Shown: one piece after another, positions 33,567 through 41,826 of the stretch
Numbering within the stretch: position 1 is the stretch's first letter
How the letters are laid out: every line of letters begins with the position of its first letter
Assembly: GCF_900215205.1 (NCBI RefSeq)
Contig: NZ_OBDY01000001.1
Location: 242,736-306,735 of the forward strand
Length of the DNA: 64,000 bases
Reading direction: 5' to 3'
DNA from: Paractinoplanes atraurantiacus
Lineage (GTDB): Bacteria; Actinomycetota; Actinomycetes; Mycobacteriales; Micromonosporaceae
The notes under the pieces: model-generated
The model's input: the letters and a program-made list of their open reading frames with translations, nothing else
What the model was told of the DNA's origin: nothing
Databases searched by the model: none
Translations under genes and position numbers: made by a program

Positions 33567-34997
33567 TCACCGACGGTCACCACCGTGGGCGGCCGAAGCC
33601 CGGGCCGCGGACTGCAGCGCGGACCGCAGGTCGGCCACCTCGATGACCTCCATGCCCTTGAGCGAGCCGCTGCTCTCGGGCGCGCAACCGGGCGGCACCA
33701 GCGCCACCTTGAAGCCGAGCCGGGACGCCTCGGCCAGGCGCCGGCCGACCGCGCCGACCCGCCTGATCTCGCCGGTCAGGCCGACCTCGCCGATCGCCAC
33801 CAGGTGGGGCGCCATGGCCAGGTCGAGGCCGCCGGAGGCGACGGCCAGGGCCATCGCCAGGTCGGCCGACGGCTCGGTGAGCCGGATGCCGCCGACGGTC
33901 GCGGCGAAGACCTCGCGGTTGTAGAGCTTGAGCTGCTTGGTGCGGCGCTCGAGCACGGCCAGCACCATGGCCAGCCGGGCGCTGTCGAGGCCCGACACCG
34001 TGCGCCGGGGCGAGCCCTGCACCTCGGCCCCGATCAGCGCCTGCACCTCGGTGACCAGGGCGCGGCGGCCCTCCATGGCCACGGTCACGCAGGTGCCGGG
34101 CACGGGCTCGGCATAACGCGTGAGGAACAGCCCGGACGGGTCGGGGAGGCTGGCGATGCCGCCCTCGTGCATCTCGAAGCAGCCGACCTCGTCGGCCGCG
34201 CCAAAGCGGTTCTTGACGCCGCGGACCAGGCGCAGCGACGAATGCTTGTCGCCCTCGAAGTGGAGCACCACGTCGACCAGGTGCTCCAGCACGCGCGGGC
34301 CGGCGACCTGGCCGTCCTTGGTGACGTGGCCGACCAGGACGGTGGCGATGCCGCGCTCCTTGGCCACGCCGACCAGAGCGGCGGTGACCGCGCGGACCTG
34401 GGTGACGCCGCCGGGCACGCCCTCGGTGCCGGGGGCGGAGATGGTCTGCACCGAGTCGAGCACGAGCAGGCCGGGCTTGACCGCGTCGAGGTGGCCCATG
34501 ACCGCGGAGAGATCACTCTCGGAGGCCAGGTAGAGCTTTTCGTGCAGGGCGCCGAGCCGCTCGGCCCGCAGGCGGACCTGGCTGACCGATTCCTCGCCAC
34601 TGACCACGAGGGACGCGGAGCCCGAGTGGGCCGCCCACTGCTGGGCGACGTCGAGCAGCAGTGTGGACTTGCCCACACCGGGCTCGCCGGCCAGCAGCAC
34701 CACCGCGCCCGGCACCAGGCCGCCGCCGAGCACCCGGTCGAGCTCGCCGACGTTTGTCGGCACGGCCTTGGCCGGGGCGGCGCTGATCTGGGCGATCGGG
34801 CGGGCCGGCTCGGCCGGCATGCGGGAGCTGACCACCCGGCCCGCGCCGAGCGGTGTGGTCACCGTGGACTCGATGACCGAGCCCCACTCGCCGCACTCGG
34901 GGCACCGGCCGAGCCATTTCGGCGGCTGGTGCCCGCAGGCGTCGCAGACGTAAGCGGGACGAGACGCTTTAGCGGCCGAGCGGGTCGAAGATGTCAC
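33567..34997 (-). CDS. radA: DNA repair protein RadA
   Basis: RecA-like helicase for branch migration in recombinational repair. Seen: an N-terminal C4 zinc finger (CDACGHQPPKWLGRCPECG), Walker A GEPGVGKST, Walker B LLVLDSVQTI, the RadA signature KNRFG, and a C-terminal Lon-protease-like domain (VGGIRLTEPSADLAMALAVASG) lacking the catalytic dyad as in other RadA proteins. Length 476. The GTG start at 34997 is supported by TAACTT 6 bases upstream. In other bacteria RadA and DisA interact, and the adjacency here fits. Confidence 0.97.
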   Translation of the reverse strand: MTSSTRSAAKASRPAYVCDACGHQPPKWLGRCPECGEWGSVIESTVTTPLGAGRVVSSRMPAEPARPIAQISAAPAKAVPTNVGELDRVLGGGLVPGAVVLLAGEPGVGKSTLLLDVAQQWAAHSGSASLVVSGEESVSQVRLRAERLGALHEKLYLASESDLSAVMGHLDAVKPGLLVLDSVQTISAPGTEGVPGGVTQVRAVTAALVGVAKERGIATVLVGHVTKDGQVAGPRVLEHLVDVVLHFEGDKHSSLRLVRGVKNRFGAADEVGCFEMHEGGIASLPDPSGLFLTRYAEPVPGTCVTVAMEGRRALVTEVQALIGAEVQGSPRRTVSGLDSARLAMVLAVLERRTKQLKLYNREVFAATVGGIRLTEPSADLAMALAVASGGLDLAMAPHLVAIGEVGLTGEIRRVGAVGRRLAEASRLGFKVALVPPGCAPESSGSLKGMEVIEVADLRSALQSAARASAAHGGDRR

Positions 34998-35003
34998 CCC
35001 GCC

Positions 35004-35009
35004 AAGTTA
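35004..35009 (-). promoter_or_regulatory. Leaderless promoter -10 element (TAACTT) of radA
   Basis: On the minus strand TAACTT lies 6 bases before the radA GTG at 34997, with no ribosome site. Confidence 0.5.
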
Positions 35010-35026
35010 GCTGGCGGGTATGACAT

Positions 35027-35767
35027 TTACTCCTCGGTGTTCTCGTGCTCGTCGACCGCCGGGCCCCGCGAGGCCGGCGACAGCGGCACCTGGAACGGCG
35101 CCTCCACCTGCAGGGGCTGCGAGTTGCCGCTGACCTCGAAGGTCACGGCCAGCGAGGTGCCCGGAGAGAGCTTGCCGCTGAGCCCGAGGGCCAGCACCTT
35201 CTGCTCGTCCTCGGGGAGGAAGGTGGCGCTGCTCAGCGCCGGGATGGTGATCTGGGCCGGCTCGACCTGCGGCTGCGCGGGCTCGCTGGGCGCGCTCGGC
35301 ACGGTGCCGGAGGCGGGCGACGGCGCGCTGGCGTCGGCCGACGGCACGCCACCGGGCTGCTCGTCCTGCGACGCGCGGCTGCCGGAGGGCTCCGGGTTGG
35401 GCGCGGGCGAGGCCGCGGCGGCGCCGCCGGTCAGGCCGATCTGCTGCGCCGAGACGACGTTGTTCGTCGAGTCCTGCGGCGGCGTGCTGCTGATCGAGAC
35501 CTGGATCGACGACGTGGTCGTGTTGTACAGGCTCAGCTCGAGCTGCGCGCTCTCACCGGCCGCATAACCCTCGGGGCTGTTGTAGACCACCTGGAGATTG
35601 CGGATCTCGAGGCGCCCGTCGGGGCTCTGCGTGTTGAGGCCCGAGATGGGCGTCTTCAGAATGGCGGTCTCGGCGACCTGGCCGGCCGAGCAGCCGGTCA
35701 GCGCCATCACGGCGACCGTGGCGACACCCGCGGCCAGTGCGACGCGGCGGGTTCCCAGCGAGCGCAT
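35027..35767 (-). CDS. Secreted lipoprotein, unknown function
   Basis: A 246-residue lipoprotein: signal peptide with lipobox LTGC (Cys at about 24), a beta-rich domain (about 45-100, beginning DGRLEIRNLQVVYNSPEGY), a Pro/Ser/Ala-rich spacer (about 115-165) and a second beta-rich stretch with a GTSLAVTFEVSG block. The arrangement suggests an Ig-like extracytoplasmic protein interrupted by a disordered loop. I do not recognise a named function; a copper-chaperone-like fold is conceivable but unsupported. GGAGGATCG gives a good ribosome site before the ATG at 35767. Confidence 0.7.
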   Translation of the reverse strand: MRSLGTRRVALAAGVATVAVMALTGCSAGQVAETAILKTPISGLNTQSPDGRLEIRNLQVVYNSPEGYAAGESAQLELSLYNTTTSSIQVSISSTPPQDSTNNVVSAQQIGLTGGAAAASPAPNPEPSGSRASQDEQPGGVPSADASAPSPASGTVPSAPSEPAQPQVEPAQITIPALSSATFLPEDEQKVLALGLSGKLSPGTSLAVTFEVSGNSQPLQVEAPFQVPLSPASRGPAVDEHENTEE

Positions 35768-35851
35768 CACGATCCTCCAAGAAAAGAACACCAAAGGGCG
35801 TAAGCCCCAGCCTAGAGGTCGCGGATCGGCCACGTGCGCCGACCCGTCCAT

Positions 35852-36679
35852 TCACACCACCCGGCCGCTGAAGATCAGCAGCAGAACGTCGATCAGGGCG
35901 ACCACGATGACCGCCCGGAACATGGCCACCGCCCGTCCCGAGGCGCGCGTCATGGCGTACCACCCAAGCGGCAGGACCACGACGGAGGCGCAGGCCGCCG
36001 CCCAGCCCGCCCACGACGGAGGCCCGGCGGGCCCGAAGACCAGCGTGAGGGTCGCGGCGAGAAGGAGCACCGCGGCCGCGATGGAAGATCCGGTGGCGCC
36101 TAGCACATGTGGCAGTCCTCGCACCCCGGTTTCGGCATCGTCGGCCAGATCGGGCAGCACATTGGCGAAATGCGCGCCGCCACCCAGCAACGCTCCGGCC
36201 GCGACGAGCCAGACGGGTGGCGCCGGATGGCCCGGCAGCGCGACCACCACGAAGGCCGGCAGCAGCCCGAACGCCACCAGATAGGGCACCACCGAGAACA
36301 CCGTGGACTTCAGCGGCCAGTCGTAAAGCAGAGCGAAAATGCCGACCAGCGAGATGAGAATCGCCGGCCACAGTCCGAACGGAAGGCCCAGGAAGGGTAT
36401 GGCCAAAGAGGCGATCAAACCCGCGGTTCCGACTGTACGGCGACTGACCGCACCCGACGCGACGGGCTTGTCCCGCCGGCCCGCGCGGCGGTCGCGGTCG
36501 GCGTCGAGCCAGTCGTTGACCCATCCGACGGACAGCTGGGTGGCGCCCACCGCGAGGAAGACGCCGAGGATGGCCCAGCCGCGATGACCAGCGCCGATCG
36601 CCAGCAGGGTCATGGCCACCGTCACCGCCCCGCCGGGTTCCGGATGTGACGATTTGATCAACGCGAGAGCGCGGGACAT
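35852..36679 (-). CDS. UbiA-family prenyltransferase
   Basis: Integral membrane prenyltransferase, 275 residues and about eight helices. Both Asp-rich diphosphate/Mg sites are visible: NDWLDADRDRRAGRRDKPVASG in the first half and VLPDLADDAETGVRGLP in the second. Substrate is unknown; the divergent methyltransferase, flavoprotein and type III PKS genes suggest it prenylates a phenolic or quinone product of that cluster. I recall AgqD of Actinoplanes missouriensis as a UbiA enzyme that O-prenylates alkyl-methoxyhydroquinones. The ATG at 36679 is the likeliest start; an upstream in-frame ATG is at 36715. Confidence 0.85.
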   Translation of the reverse strand: MSRALALIKSSHPEPGGAVTVAMTLLAIGAGHRGWAILGVFLAVGATQLSVGWVNDWLDADRDRRAGRRDKPVASGAVSRRTVGTAGLIASLAIPFLGLPFGLWPAILISLVGIFALLYDWPLKSTVFSVVPYLVAFGLLPAFVVVALPGHPAPPVWLVAAGALLGGGAHFANVLPDLADDAETGVRGLPHVLGATGSSIAAAVLLLAATLTLVFGPAGPPSWAGWAAACASVVVLPLGWYAMTRASGRAVAMFRAVIVVALIDVLLLIFSGRVV

Positions 36680-36725
36680 GAAAGCAGTGTGGTGGTTGGG
36701 CCGGATGCGTGCCACGCTCGATCAC

Positions 36726-37433
36726 ATGCCGTCGATGCCGCGTAACGATCCGCGTCAGTACGACGACCTCGCCGGCGAGTGGTGGCGCCCCGGCGGCGGC
36801 TTCGAGCTCCTGCACTGGCTGGCGGAGGCTCGGGCGTCTCTGATCCCGCCGGCTGTGTCACCCGGTGCGATCCTGGTGGACGCCGGCTGCGGCGGCGGGC
36901 TGCTCGCCCCTCACCTGGCCGGCAAGGGCTATCGCCACGTCGGCGTCGACCTGCGCGTCTCCGGGCTGAGCCTCGCCGCCCAGCGCGGCGTGACGCCGGT
37001 GCGCGGCGACGTGCTGGCCCTGCCGCTGGCCACCGGCTCGGCCGACGTGGTGGCCGCCGGCGAGATCCTCGAGCACGTCACCGACCTGCCGGCCGCCGTG
37101 GCCGAGCTGTCCCGGGTGCTGCGGCCGGGCGGGCTGCTGGTGCTCGACACGGTCAACTCGGGGGCGCTCAGCCGCTTCGTGACGGTCACCCTGGGCGAGT
37201 GGATCGGCGTGGCCCCGATCGGGCTGCACGATCCCGCCCTCTTCGTCGATCCGGGCCGGCTCACCGCCGAGTTCGCCCTTCATGGCGTACGTCTCGAGGT
37301 GCGCGGCCTGCGGCCCAGCGCCGCCGGGTTGTTCCGCTGGCTGGCCCTCGGCCGGGGCGCGGGCCGCATCGTTCCCACCCGATCCACCGCCGTGCTCTAT
37401 CAGGGGCGCGGCCGTAAGGAGGCCACCCCGTGA
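36726..37433 (+). CDS. Class I SAM-dependent O-methyltransferase (UbiG-like)
   Basis: A cytoplasmic 235-residue methyltransferase. Seen: motif I VDAGCGGGLLAPHL, an acidic VGVDL strand end, RGDVLALPLATGSADVV, and motif LEHVTDLPAAVAELSRVLRPGGLLVLDT. The N-terminal ARPGGGFELLHW-type region (EWWRPGGGFELLHWL) resembles UbiG, which methylates hydroxyls on quinone precursors. It overlaps the flavoprotein gene by four bases and is divergent from the UbiA gene. Several in-frame ATGs (36678, 36705, 36726, 36735) make the exact start uncertain; 36726 leaves space for a promoter between the divergent genes. Confidence 0.82.
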   Translation: MPSMPRNDPRQYDDLAGEWWRPGGGFELLHWLAEARASLIPPAVSPGAILVDAGCGGGLLAPHLAGKGYRHVGVDLRVSGLSLAAQRGVTPVRGDVLALPLATGSADVVAAGEILEHVTDLPAAVAELSRVLRPGGLLVLDTVNSGALSRFVTVTLGEWIGVAPIGLHDPALFVDPGRLTAEFALHGVRLEVRGLRPSAAGLFRWLALGRGAGRIVPTRSTAVLYQGRGRKEATP

Positions 37434-38584
37434 TTGACGAGGCCCGGCGGCTGGCGCCCCGGTTCGCGGCCCGCGCGGCCGAGCACGACCGTGACGGCTC
37501 CTTCCCCGCCGCCGACTTCGCCGACCTGCGCGACGCCGGCTTCTTCGGCCTGATGACGCCGAAGCGGCTGGGCGGCGCCGGGGCGAGCTTCGCCGACTAC
37601 GCGGCGGTCGCCTACGAGCTGGCCCGCGGCAACGGCGCGACCGCTCTGATCTTCAACATGCACGCCTCGGTCACCGGTGCCCTGGCCGGGGTGAGTGACG
37701 AGCTGGCCGAGGCTCTGGGTCTGGCCGACGAGGCGCTGCGGGCCCGCGACGATCACCTGCGGGCGGCCGCCACCGGCTCCTGGTACGCGGTGGCGATGAG
37801 CGAGCGCGGCGCCGGCTCCCGCCTCTCGAAGATCACGACGTCGTACGAGCACATGGACGGCGGATATCGGATCAAGGGTGCCAAGACCTTCTGCTCCGGC
37901 GCCGGCCACGCCGACGCCTATCTGGTCGCCGCCCGCAGCGCCGACGACCCCGACCAGGTCTCGCAGTTCCTGGTGCCGGCCGGCGACGGCCTGCGCGTCG
38001 AGCCGACCTGGGACGCCCTCGGCATGCGCGCGACCGGCTCCCACGACCTGCAAATCGACGTGACCGTGCCGCCCGGTGCGCTGCTCGGCGGCGTCGAGGG
38101 CCTGGCGCTGGTGATCGCCCAGCTGGCCCCGCACTGGATGGTGGCCAGCTACGCCGCCGTCTACGTGGGCGTGGCCCGCGCCGCCGTCGACGCCGCGGTC
38201 GAGCACGTCAACCAGCGCAAGCTGGGCCACCTGCCGGCCATCCGGGCTCGGATCGGCCGGGCCGACGCCGCGGTCGCCGCCGCCCACCTGGCGGTGATGG
38301 AGGCCGCGCGCCGGGTCGACGAGCAGCCCGGCGAGGCCGAGACCACCCGCTGGGTGTGGCGGGCCAAGCTGCTGGCCGGCACGACCGCGGCCGAGGTGGC
38401 GGCGTCGATGCTCGAGGCGGCCGGCACGTCGGCCATGCGCCGTGGGCATCCGCTGGAGCGCCTCTACCGCGACGCCCGGGCCGGGTCGCTGCAACCGGCC
38501 ACCAGCGACGTGTGCGCCGACTGGCTCGGCGTGGACGCGCTCGGCGGCGATCCCGACTCGGAGGGATCAGCGCCACGTTGGTAG
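37430..38584 (+). CDS. Acyl-CoA-dehydrogenase-fold flavoprotein, possible hydroxylase
   Basis: A 384-residue flavin protein. Seen: FAARAAEHDRDGSFP and GFFGLMTPKRLGGAG at the N terminus, AVAMSERGAGS and GYRIKGAKTFCSGAGHADAYLVAAR in the beta domain, DALGMRATGSHDL, and RLYRDARAGSLQPATSD near the C terminus. In true acyl-CoA dehydrogenases the last block carries the catalytic Glu (RDARxxxIYEG); here that place reads RDARAGSLQPA, without Glu. Group D flavin monooxygenases share this fold, so a hydroxylase for the polyketide is plausible. A strong AAGGAGG site precedes the GTG; gene coupled to the methyltransferase by GTGA. Confidence 0.8.
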   Translation: MIDEARRLAPRFAARAAEHDRDGSFPAADFADLRDAGFFGLMTPKRLGGAGASFADYAAVAYELARGNGATALIFNMHASVTGALAGVSDELAEALGLADEALRARDDHLRAAATGSWYAVAMSERGAGSRLSKITTSYEHMDGGYRIKGAKTFCSGAGHADAYLVAARSADDPDQVSQFLVPAGDGLRVEPTWDALGMRATGSHDLQIDVTVPPGALLGGVEGLALVIAQLAPHWMVASYAAVYVGVARAAVDAAVEHVNQRKLGHLPAIRARIGRADAAVAAAHLAVMEAARRVDEQPGEAETTRWVWRAKLLAGTTAAEVAASMLEAAGTSAMRRGHPLERLYRDARAGSLQPATSDVCADWLGVDALGGDPDSEGSAPRW

Positions 38585-38622
38585 CGACGCGGACGGGGTA
38601 AGAGGGGCCTGGGGAGGCGTAA

Positions 38623-39684
38623 GTGAATAACGACGCGACCATCGCCGGGGTAGGAATCTCTCTGCCGCCGTCCGTGGTGCAGGACGAACTGTGGGACGGC
38701 TACTTCGCGCGGCACTATCCGCCCGAGCGGCGGGCGCTGGTCCAGCGGATCTTCGCGAACTCCGGGGTGCGTACCCGGCAGGCCGCGGTGAGCCCGCTGC
38801 TCGAGGACGTCTCGGACTGGTCGACCGAGCGGCGGATGCGCCGCTACCAGGTCGAGGCGATCCCGCTCGGCAAGGAGGCGGTGGGGCGGGCGCTGACCGA
38901 CGCCGGGCTGGCCGCGGACGAGCTCGGGCTCTTCGCGGTCTGCTCCTGCACCGGATACGCGACGCCCGGGCTGGACATCCTGCTCGCCCGTGACCTGGGC
39001 ATGTCGCCGAGCGTGCGGCGGCTCTTCGTCGGGCACATGGGCTGCTACGCGGCGCTGCCCGGCCTGGGCTCGGTGGCCGACTACGTGGTGGCCCAGGGCA
39101 AACCGGCCCTGCTGCTCTGCGCGGAGCTGACCAGCCTTCACCTGCAGCCGGCGGCCGCGCGGGTGGACATGCAGCAGATCGTGTCGCATGCGCTTTTCGC
39201 GGATGCGGCGGCCGCCGTCGTGGTCACTCCGGGTTCCCAGGGGTACGCCGTACGGGAGGTCGCCGCCGTCACGGACACCACGACGGCCGACCACATGACG
39301 TGGGAGGTGACCGACCTCGGGTTCCGGATGGGGCTGTCGCCGCGGGTGCCGGCGGTCCTGAAACTGCACGTCCGCGAGCTGGTCGACAACCTGCTGGCCC
39401 GGCACGGGCTGACCATCGCCGAGGTGGACGGCTGGGCGGTGCACCCCGGCGGTCCCAAGATCCTGAACGTGGTGCAGGAACAGCTGGGGCTCGACGACGC
39501 GGCCATGGCCCCCTCGCGGGAGGTGCTGGCCGCGTACGGAAACTGTTCCTCTCCGACCGTCCTTCTCGTGCTGGATGCCCTCCGGCGCCGTCCGGCGCCG
39601 CCGCGACGGGTGGTGATGCTGGCCTTCGGGCCGGGTCTCACGCTCTACGGAACCCTGCTGGAGACCTCTACAGTCACAGGGTGA
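38623..39684 (+). CDS. Type III polyketide synthase
   Basis: Homodimeric chalcone-synthase-like enzyme, 353 residues, extending an acyl-CoA starter with malonyl-CoA without a carrier protein. Catalytic triad is intact: Cys141 in VGHMGCYAALPG, His274 in AVHPGGPK and Asn307 in YGNCSSPT; the C-terminal AFGPGLT corresponds to the GFGPG loop. Starter and chain length cannot be read directly. Neighbouring UbiA, methyltransferase and flavoprotein genes resemble the agq cluster for prenylated alkyl-methoxyhydroquinones that I recall from Actinoplanes missouriensis (AgqA is the PKS). GTG start after GGGGAGG; overlaps the next gene by four bases. Confidence 0.92.
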   Translation: MNNDATIAGVGISLPPSVVQDELWDGYFARHYPPERRALVQRIFANSGVRTRQAAVSPLLEDVSDWSTERRMRRYQVEAIPLGKEAVGRALTDAGLAADELGLFAVCSCTGYATPGLDILLARDLGMSPSVRRLFVGHMGCYAALPGLGSVADYVVAQGKPALLLCAELTSLHLQPAAARVDMQQIVSHALFADAAAAVVVTPGSQGYAVREVAAVTDTTTADHMTWEVTDLGFRMGLSPRVPAVLKLHVRELVDNLLARHGLTIAEVDGWAVHPGGPKILNVVQEQLGLDDAAMAPSREVLAAYGNCSSPTVLLVLDALRRRPAPPRRVVMLAFGPGLTLYGTLLETSTVTG

Positions 39685-40163
39685 CGACCGATCGGCAGCG
39701 GGGCGTGGTGCTGTACTCGATGGCGGCGGTGCTGCTCGCCGGCGGCGCCGCGTGGTGGCTGGTGACCGCGCCCGACGACACGAAGCCGACGAGCCAGGCC
39801 CAGCAGTGGCGGCAGGCCGCCGAGCGGCTGCTGCCCGACGTCGGCACCCAGGAGGACGGCGCGACGTTGACCCTGAATCCGGGCGCGGAGCAAGCGATCT
39901 CCACCGAGGTGTCGTTCGGCCAGTACTCGGTGGCGATGGTCTGTGTGGGCGGCGCGGGCAGCACGGTGCGGGTCTCGCTCGACAACCCCGAAACCCCCGA
40001 CTTCAGCGGCATCGGCGGCGACTCGGGCCTGGGCATGAGTTGCGAGCAGGAGCGCTCGCCGGAGACCTTCCCCGTCCAGCTCTCCGACGCCCTGCGTATG
40101 ACGGTGTCCGCCGGCCAGGACAGCGAGGTCGTCTTCCGCTACTCCCTGGTCCGCATCGGCTGA
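39681..40163 (+). CDS. Small membrane-anchored protein coupled to the type III PKS
   Basis: A 160-residue protein of unknown family. An N-terminal helix (residues 9-28, VVLYSMAAVLLAGGAAWWLVTA) anchors an extracytoplasmic domain of about 125 residues with two cysteines (about 94 and 119), probably a beta-sandwich by its alternating pattern (TEVSFGQYSVAMVCVGG). The GTG at 39681 overlaps the PKS stop by four bases, so it is co-translated, but nothing in it suggests polyketide chemistry. It might be a passenger gene sharing the mRNA. Confidence 0.65.
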   Translation: MTTDRQRGVVLYSMAAVLLAGGAAWWLVTAPDDTKPTSQAQQWRQAAERLLPDVGTQEDGATLTLNPGAEQAISTEVSFGQYSVAMVCVGGAGSTVRVSLDNPETPDFSGIGGDSGLGMSCEQERSPETFPVQLSDALRMTVSAGQDSEVVFRYSLVRIG

Positions 40164-40170
40164 TGCTTTC

Positions 40171-40941
40171 TTAAATTTGGGCGAGGTACGGCCGCATGTC
40201 CTCGATCGAGGCGATCCGCGGGAACGTCTTCACGATCTTGGCGTGGTCGTCGCTGACGAGCAGGGCCGTGGCGGTACCGTCCGGCGCGCCCAGCTTCAGA
40301 TGGCTGCGCAGGGTGCCGGTCGGATCGTGCAGGGAGCGCACGGTCTTGCCCAGGGCCTGAGGCGTCGTGTTGGTCGGCGGGGTGATCGCGGCACTGGCCG
40401 TGGCGGCCGACGTCACCGTGACCACGGCGATGTCGGGACGGACGGCGGCGACAGTGTCGGATACCAGCTTCGCACAGGCGCAGCCGTCGACGAGCAGGAT
40501 GACAGCGGGTAGTTCCCGGTTGAGCGGGACCGTGCGGCCGTCGTCGCCGAAAAGCTCCAGCGCGGGCAGCATGGTGGCGCTCTCGTTCGTGGTGGCGGCC
40601 GTGCGCTGAGCGGCGGGCTGGCGCGGCGGACCGGGCCAGGCCGAGGCGAACAGGCTGGCCACGGTGACCAGCACGGCCATCGAGATGATCAGGACCGGGG
40701 CCCGCATGGCCTTGCCGGCGAGCCGGCGCACCCGGCGGATCGCGGGGCGGCGGGCGAACCGCTGCCAGCGCGTGGGCGGACCGGTGAGCCGCAGCTCCTC
40801 GCGGACGGCCTCGACCTCGTCGGACAGCTCGGAGAGGTCGTCGGGGATGACGATGACGCCCCACTCCTCGGGCAGGTCGGGCAGGTCGTCCGGCGAACCG
40901 CCATCCGACGACCATCCGCCGTTGTCGCTCGCACCAGCCAT
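40171..40941 (-). CDS. Single-pass membrane protein with thioredoxin-like CxC domain
   Basis: A 256-residue protein. The first 75 residues are acidic and then strongly basic (WQRFARRPAIRRVRRLAGK), followed by one transmembrane helix (about 82-102) and a 150-residue extracytoplasmic domain. That domain reads like a redoxin fold: LELFGDDGRTVPLNRELPAVILLVDGCACAKLV, with a C-x-C pair after the second strand, then strands at DIAVVTV and TALLVSDDHAKIVKTF. The canonical C-x-x-C of thioredoxin is absent. Role unknown; a thiol or peroxiredoxin-like function is inference. It lies upstream of and divergent from carD. Confidence 0.65.
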   Translation of the reverse strand: MAGASDNGGWSSDGGSPDDLPDLPEEWGVIVIPDDLSELSDEVEAVREELRLTGPPTRWQRFARRPAIRRVRRLAGKAMRAPVLIISMAVLVTVASLFASAWPGPPRQPAAQRTAATTNESATMLPALELFGDDGRTVPLNRELPAVILLVDGCACAKLVSDTVAAVRPDIAVVTVTSAATASAAITPPTNTTPQALGKTVRSLHDPTGTLRSHLKLGAPDGTATALLVSDDHAKIVKTFPRIASIEDMRPYLAQI

Positions 40942-41075
40942 GACTCACCCTCCCCCCAAGCCGACCCTGCCCTCTCCTACTTCGGCATTTCCTCGGTCGG
41001 GGACCTTGCCTCCCAGCCTTCCTCACGCGGCGCTCCGCCGCCAGTAGTGCGTGCTTCCGGACCTTAGCGATAAGC

Positions 41076-41103
41076 TTGACCTCACAAACGCCCTAGGTAC
41101 GAA
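41076..41103 (+). promoter_or_regulatory. Upstream promoter candidate in the carD leader
   Basis: TTGACC (41076-41081) and TACGAA (41098-41103), 16-base spacer, about 190 bases before carD in the 352-base gap 40942-41293. The gap also holds a 6-base hairpin (AGGCCC/GGGCCT near 41190) and the proximal promoter listed separately; no gene was seen. Confidence 0.35.
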
Positions 41104-41257
41104 ATATCCGACCCAGGGGTCAAAGCGGTCACCCTTTCGTCACTTTGCGTTACGAAGGCAGCTCCCGGCGCTTCTGTCAAGCCGTAGAAAGGCCCGTCAC
41201 AGGGCCTCTGAGCTGCACTAACAGTCACCGGCAGGGTGGGACATCGCTGCCTGAGCG

Positions 41258-41266
41258 TGTTACCCT
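41258..41266 (+). promoter_or_regulatory. Extended -10 promoter close to carD
   Basis: TGTTACCCT, an extended -10 (TG-N-TACCCT), 27 bases before the ATG at 41294; a GAAAGGGG ribosome site follows at 41276-41283. Confidence 0.5.
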
Positions 41267-41293
41267 AGACACAGCGAAAGGGGCTTCGAACCT

Positions 41294-41779
41294 ATGGTTT
41301 TCAGTGTCGGCGAGACCGTTGTTTACCCCCACCACGGGGCCGCACTCATCGAGGCAATCGAAACTAGGGTCATCAAGGGCGAACCAAAGCAGTACTTGGT
41401 CCTGCGTGTCGCTCAGGGCGACCTGACTGTTCGGGTGCCCGCTGAGAACGCCGAGATCGTCGGCGTGCGCGAAGTGGTTGGCGAGGAGGGCCTGGGTAAG
41501 GTCTTCGACGTCCTCCGCGCTCCGCACACCGAGGAGCCGACCAACTGGTCGCGGCGTTACAAGGCCAATCTCGAGAAGCTTGCCTCCGGTAACCCCCTGA
41601 AGGTTGCCGAGGTCGTTCGCGACCTCTGGCGTCGTGAGCGTGAGCGCGGCCTGTCGGCCGGCGAGAAGCGCATGCTCGCGAAAGCTCGTGACATTCTGGT
41701 CGGTGAGGTCGCTCTTGCGGAGAAGAGCACCAAGGACGAGGCCGAGGTTCTCCTCGACAAGGTCCTCACCGAGGCCTGA
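41294..41779 (+). CDS. carD: CarD RNA-polymerase-binding regulator
   Basis: Stabilises open promoter complexes at rRNA and housekeeping promoters in actinobacteria. The N-terminal RNAP-interaction domain ([39 protein letters not shown], Tudor-like) and the C-terminal helical DNA-binding domain with its conserved Trp in [15 protein letters not shown] are intact. Length 161 matches the mycobacterial protein. It is followed after about 47 bases by ispD, an arrangement conserved in actinobacteria. Confidence 0.97.
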   Translation: MVFSVGETVVYPHHGAALIEAIETRVIKGEPKQYLVLRVAQGDLTVRVPAENAEIVGVREVVGEEGLGKVFDVLRAPHTEEPTNWSRRYKANLEKLASGNPLKVAEVVRDLWRRERERGLSAGEKRMLAKARDILVGEVALAEKSTKDEAEVLLDKVLTEA

Positions 41780-41826
41780 TCTACCCACAGACACAACATC
41801 AAAACTTGTGTTCTCAGGACCGCGAC

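Noticed and set aside
32469..35567. A 1032-codon open frame on the plus strand opposite disA and radA
   Set aside because: It is antisense to two certain genes with intact motifs; its translation is low-complexity Gly/His/Asp/Arg-rich, as expected for a shadow frame in very high-GC DNA.
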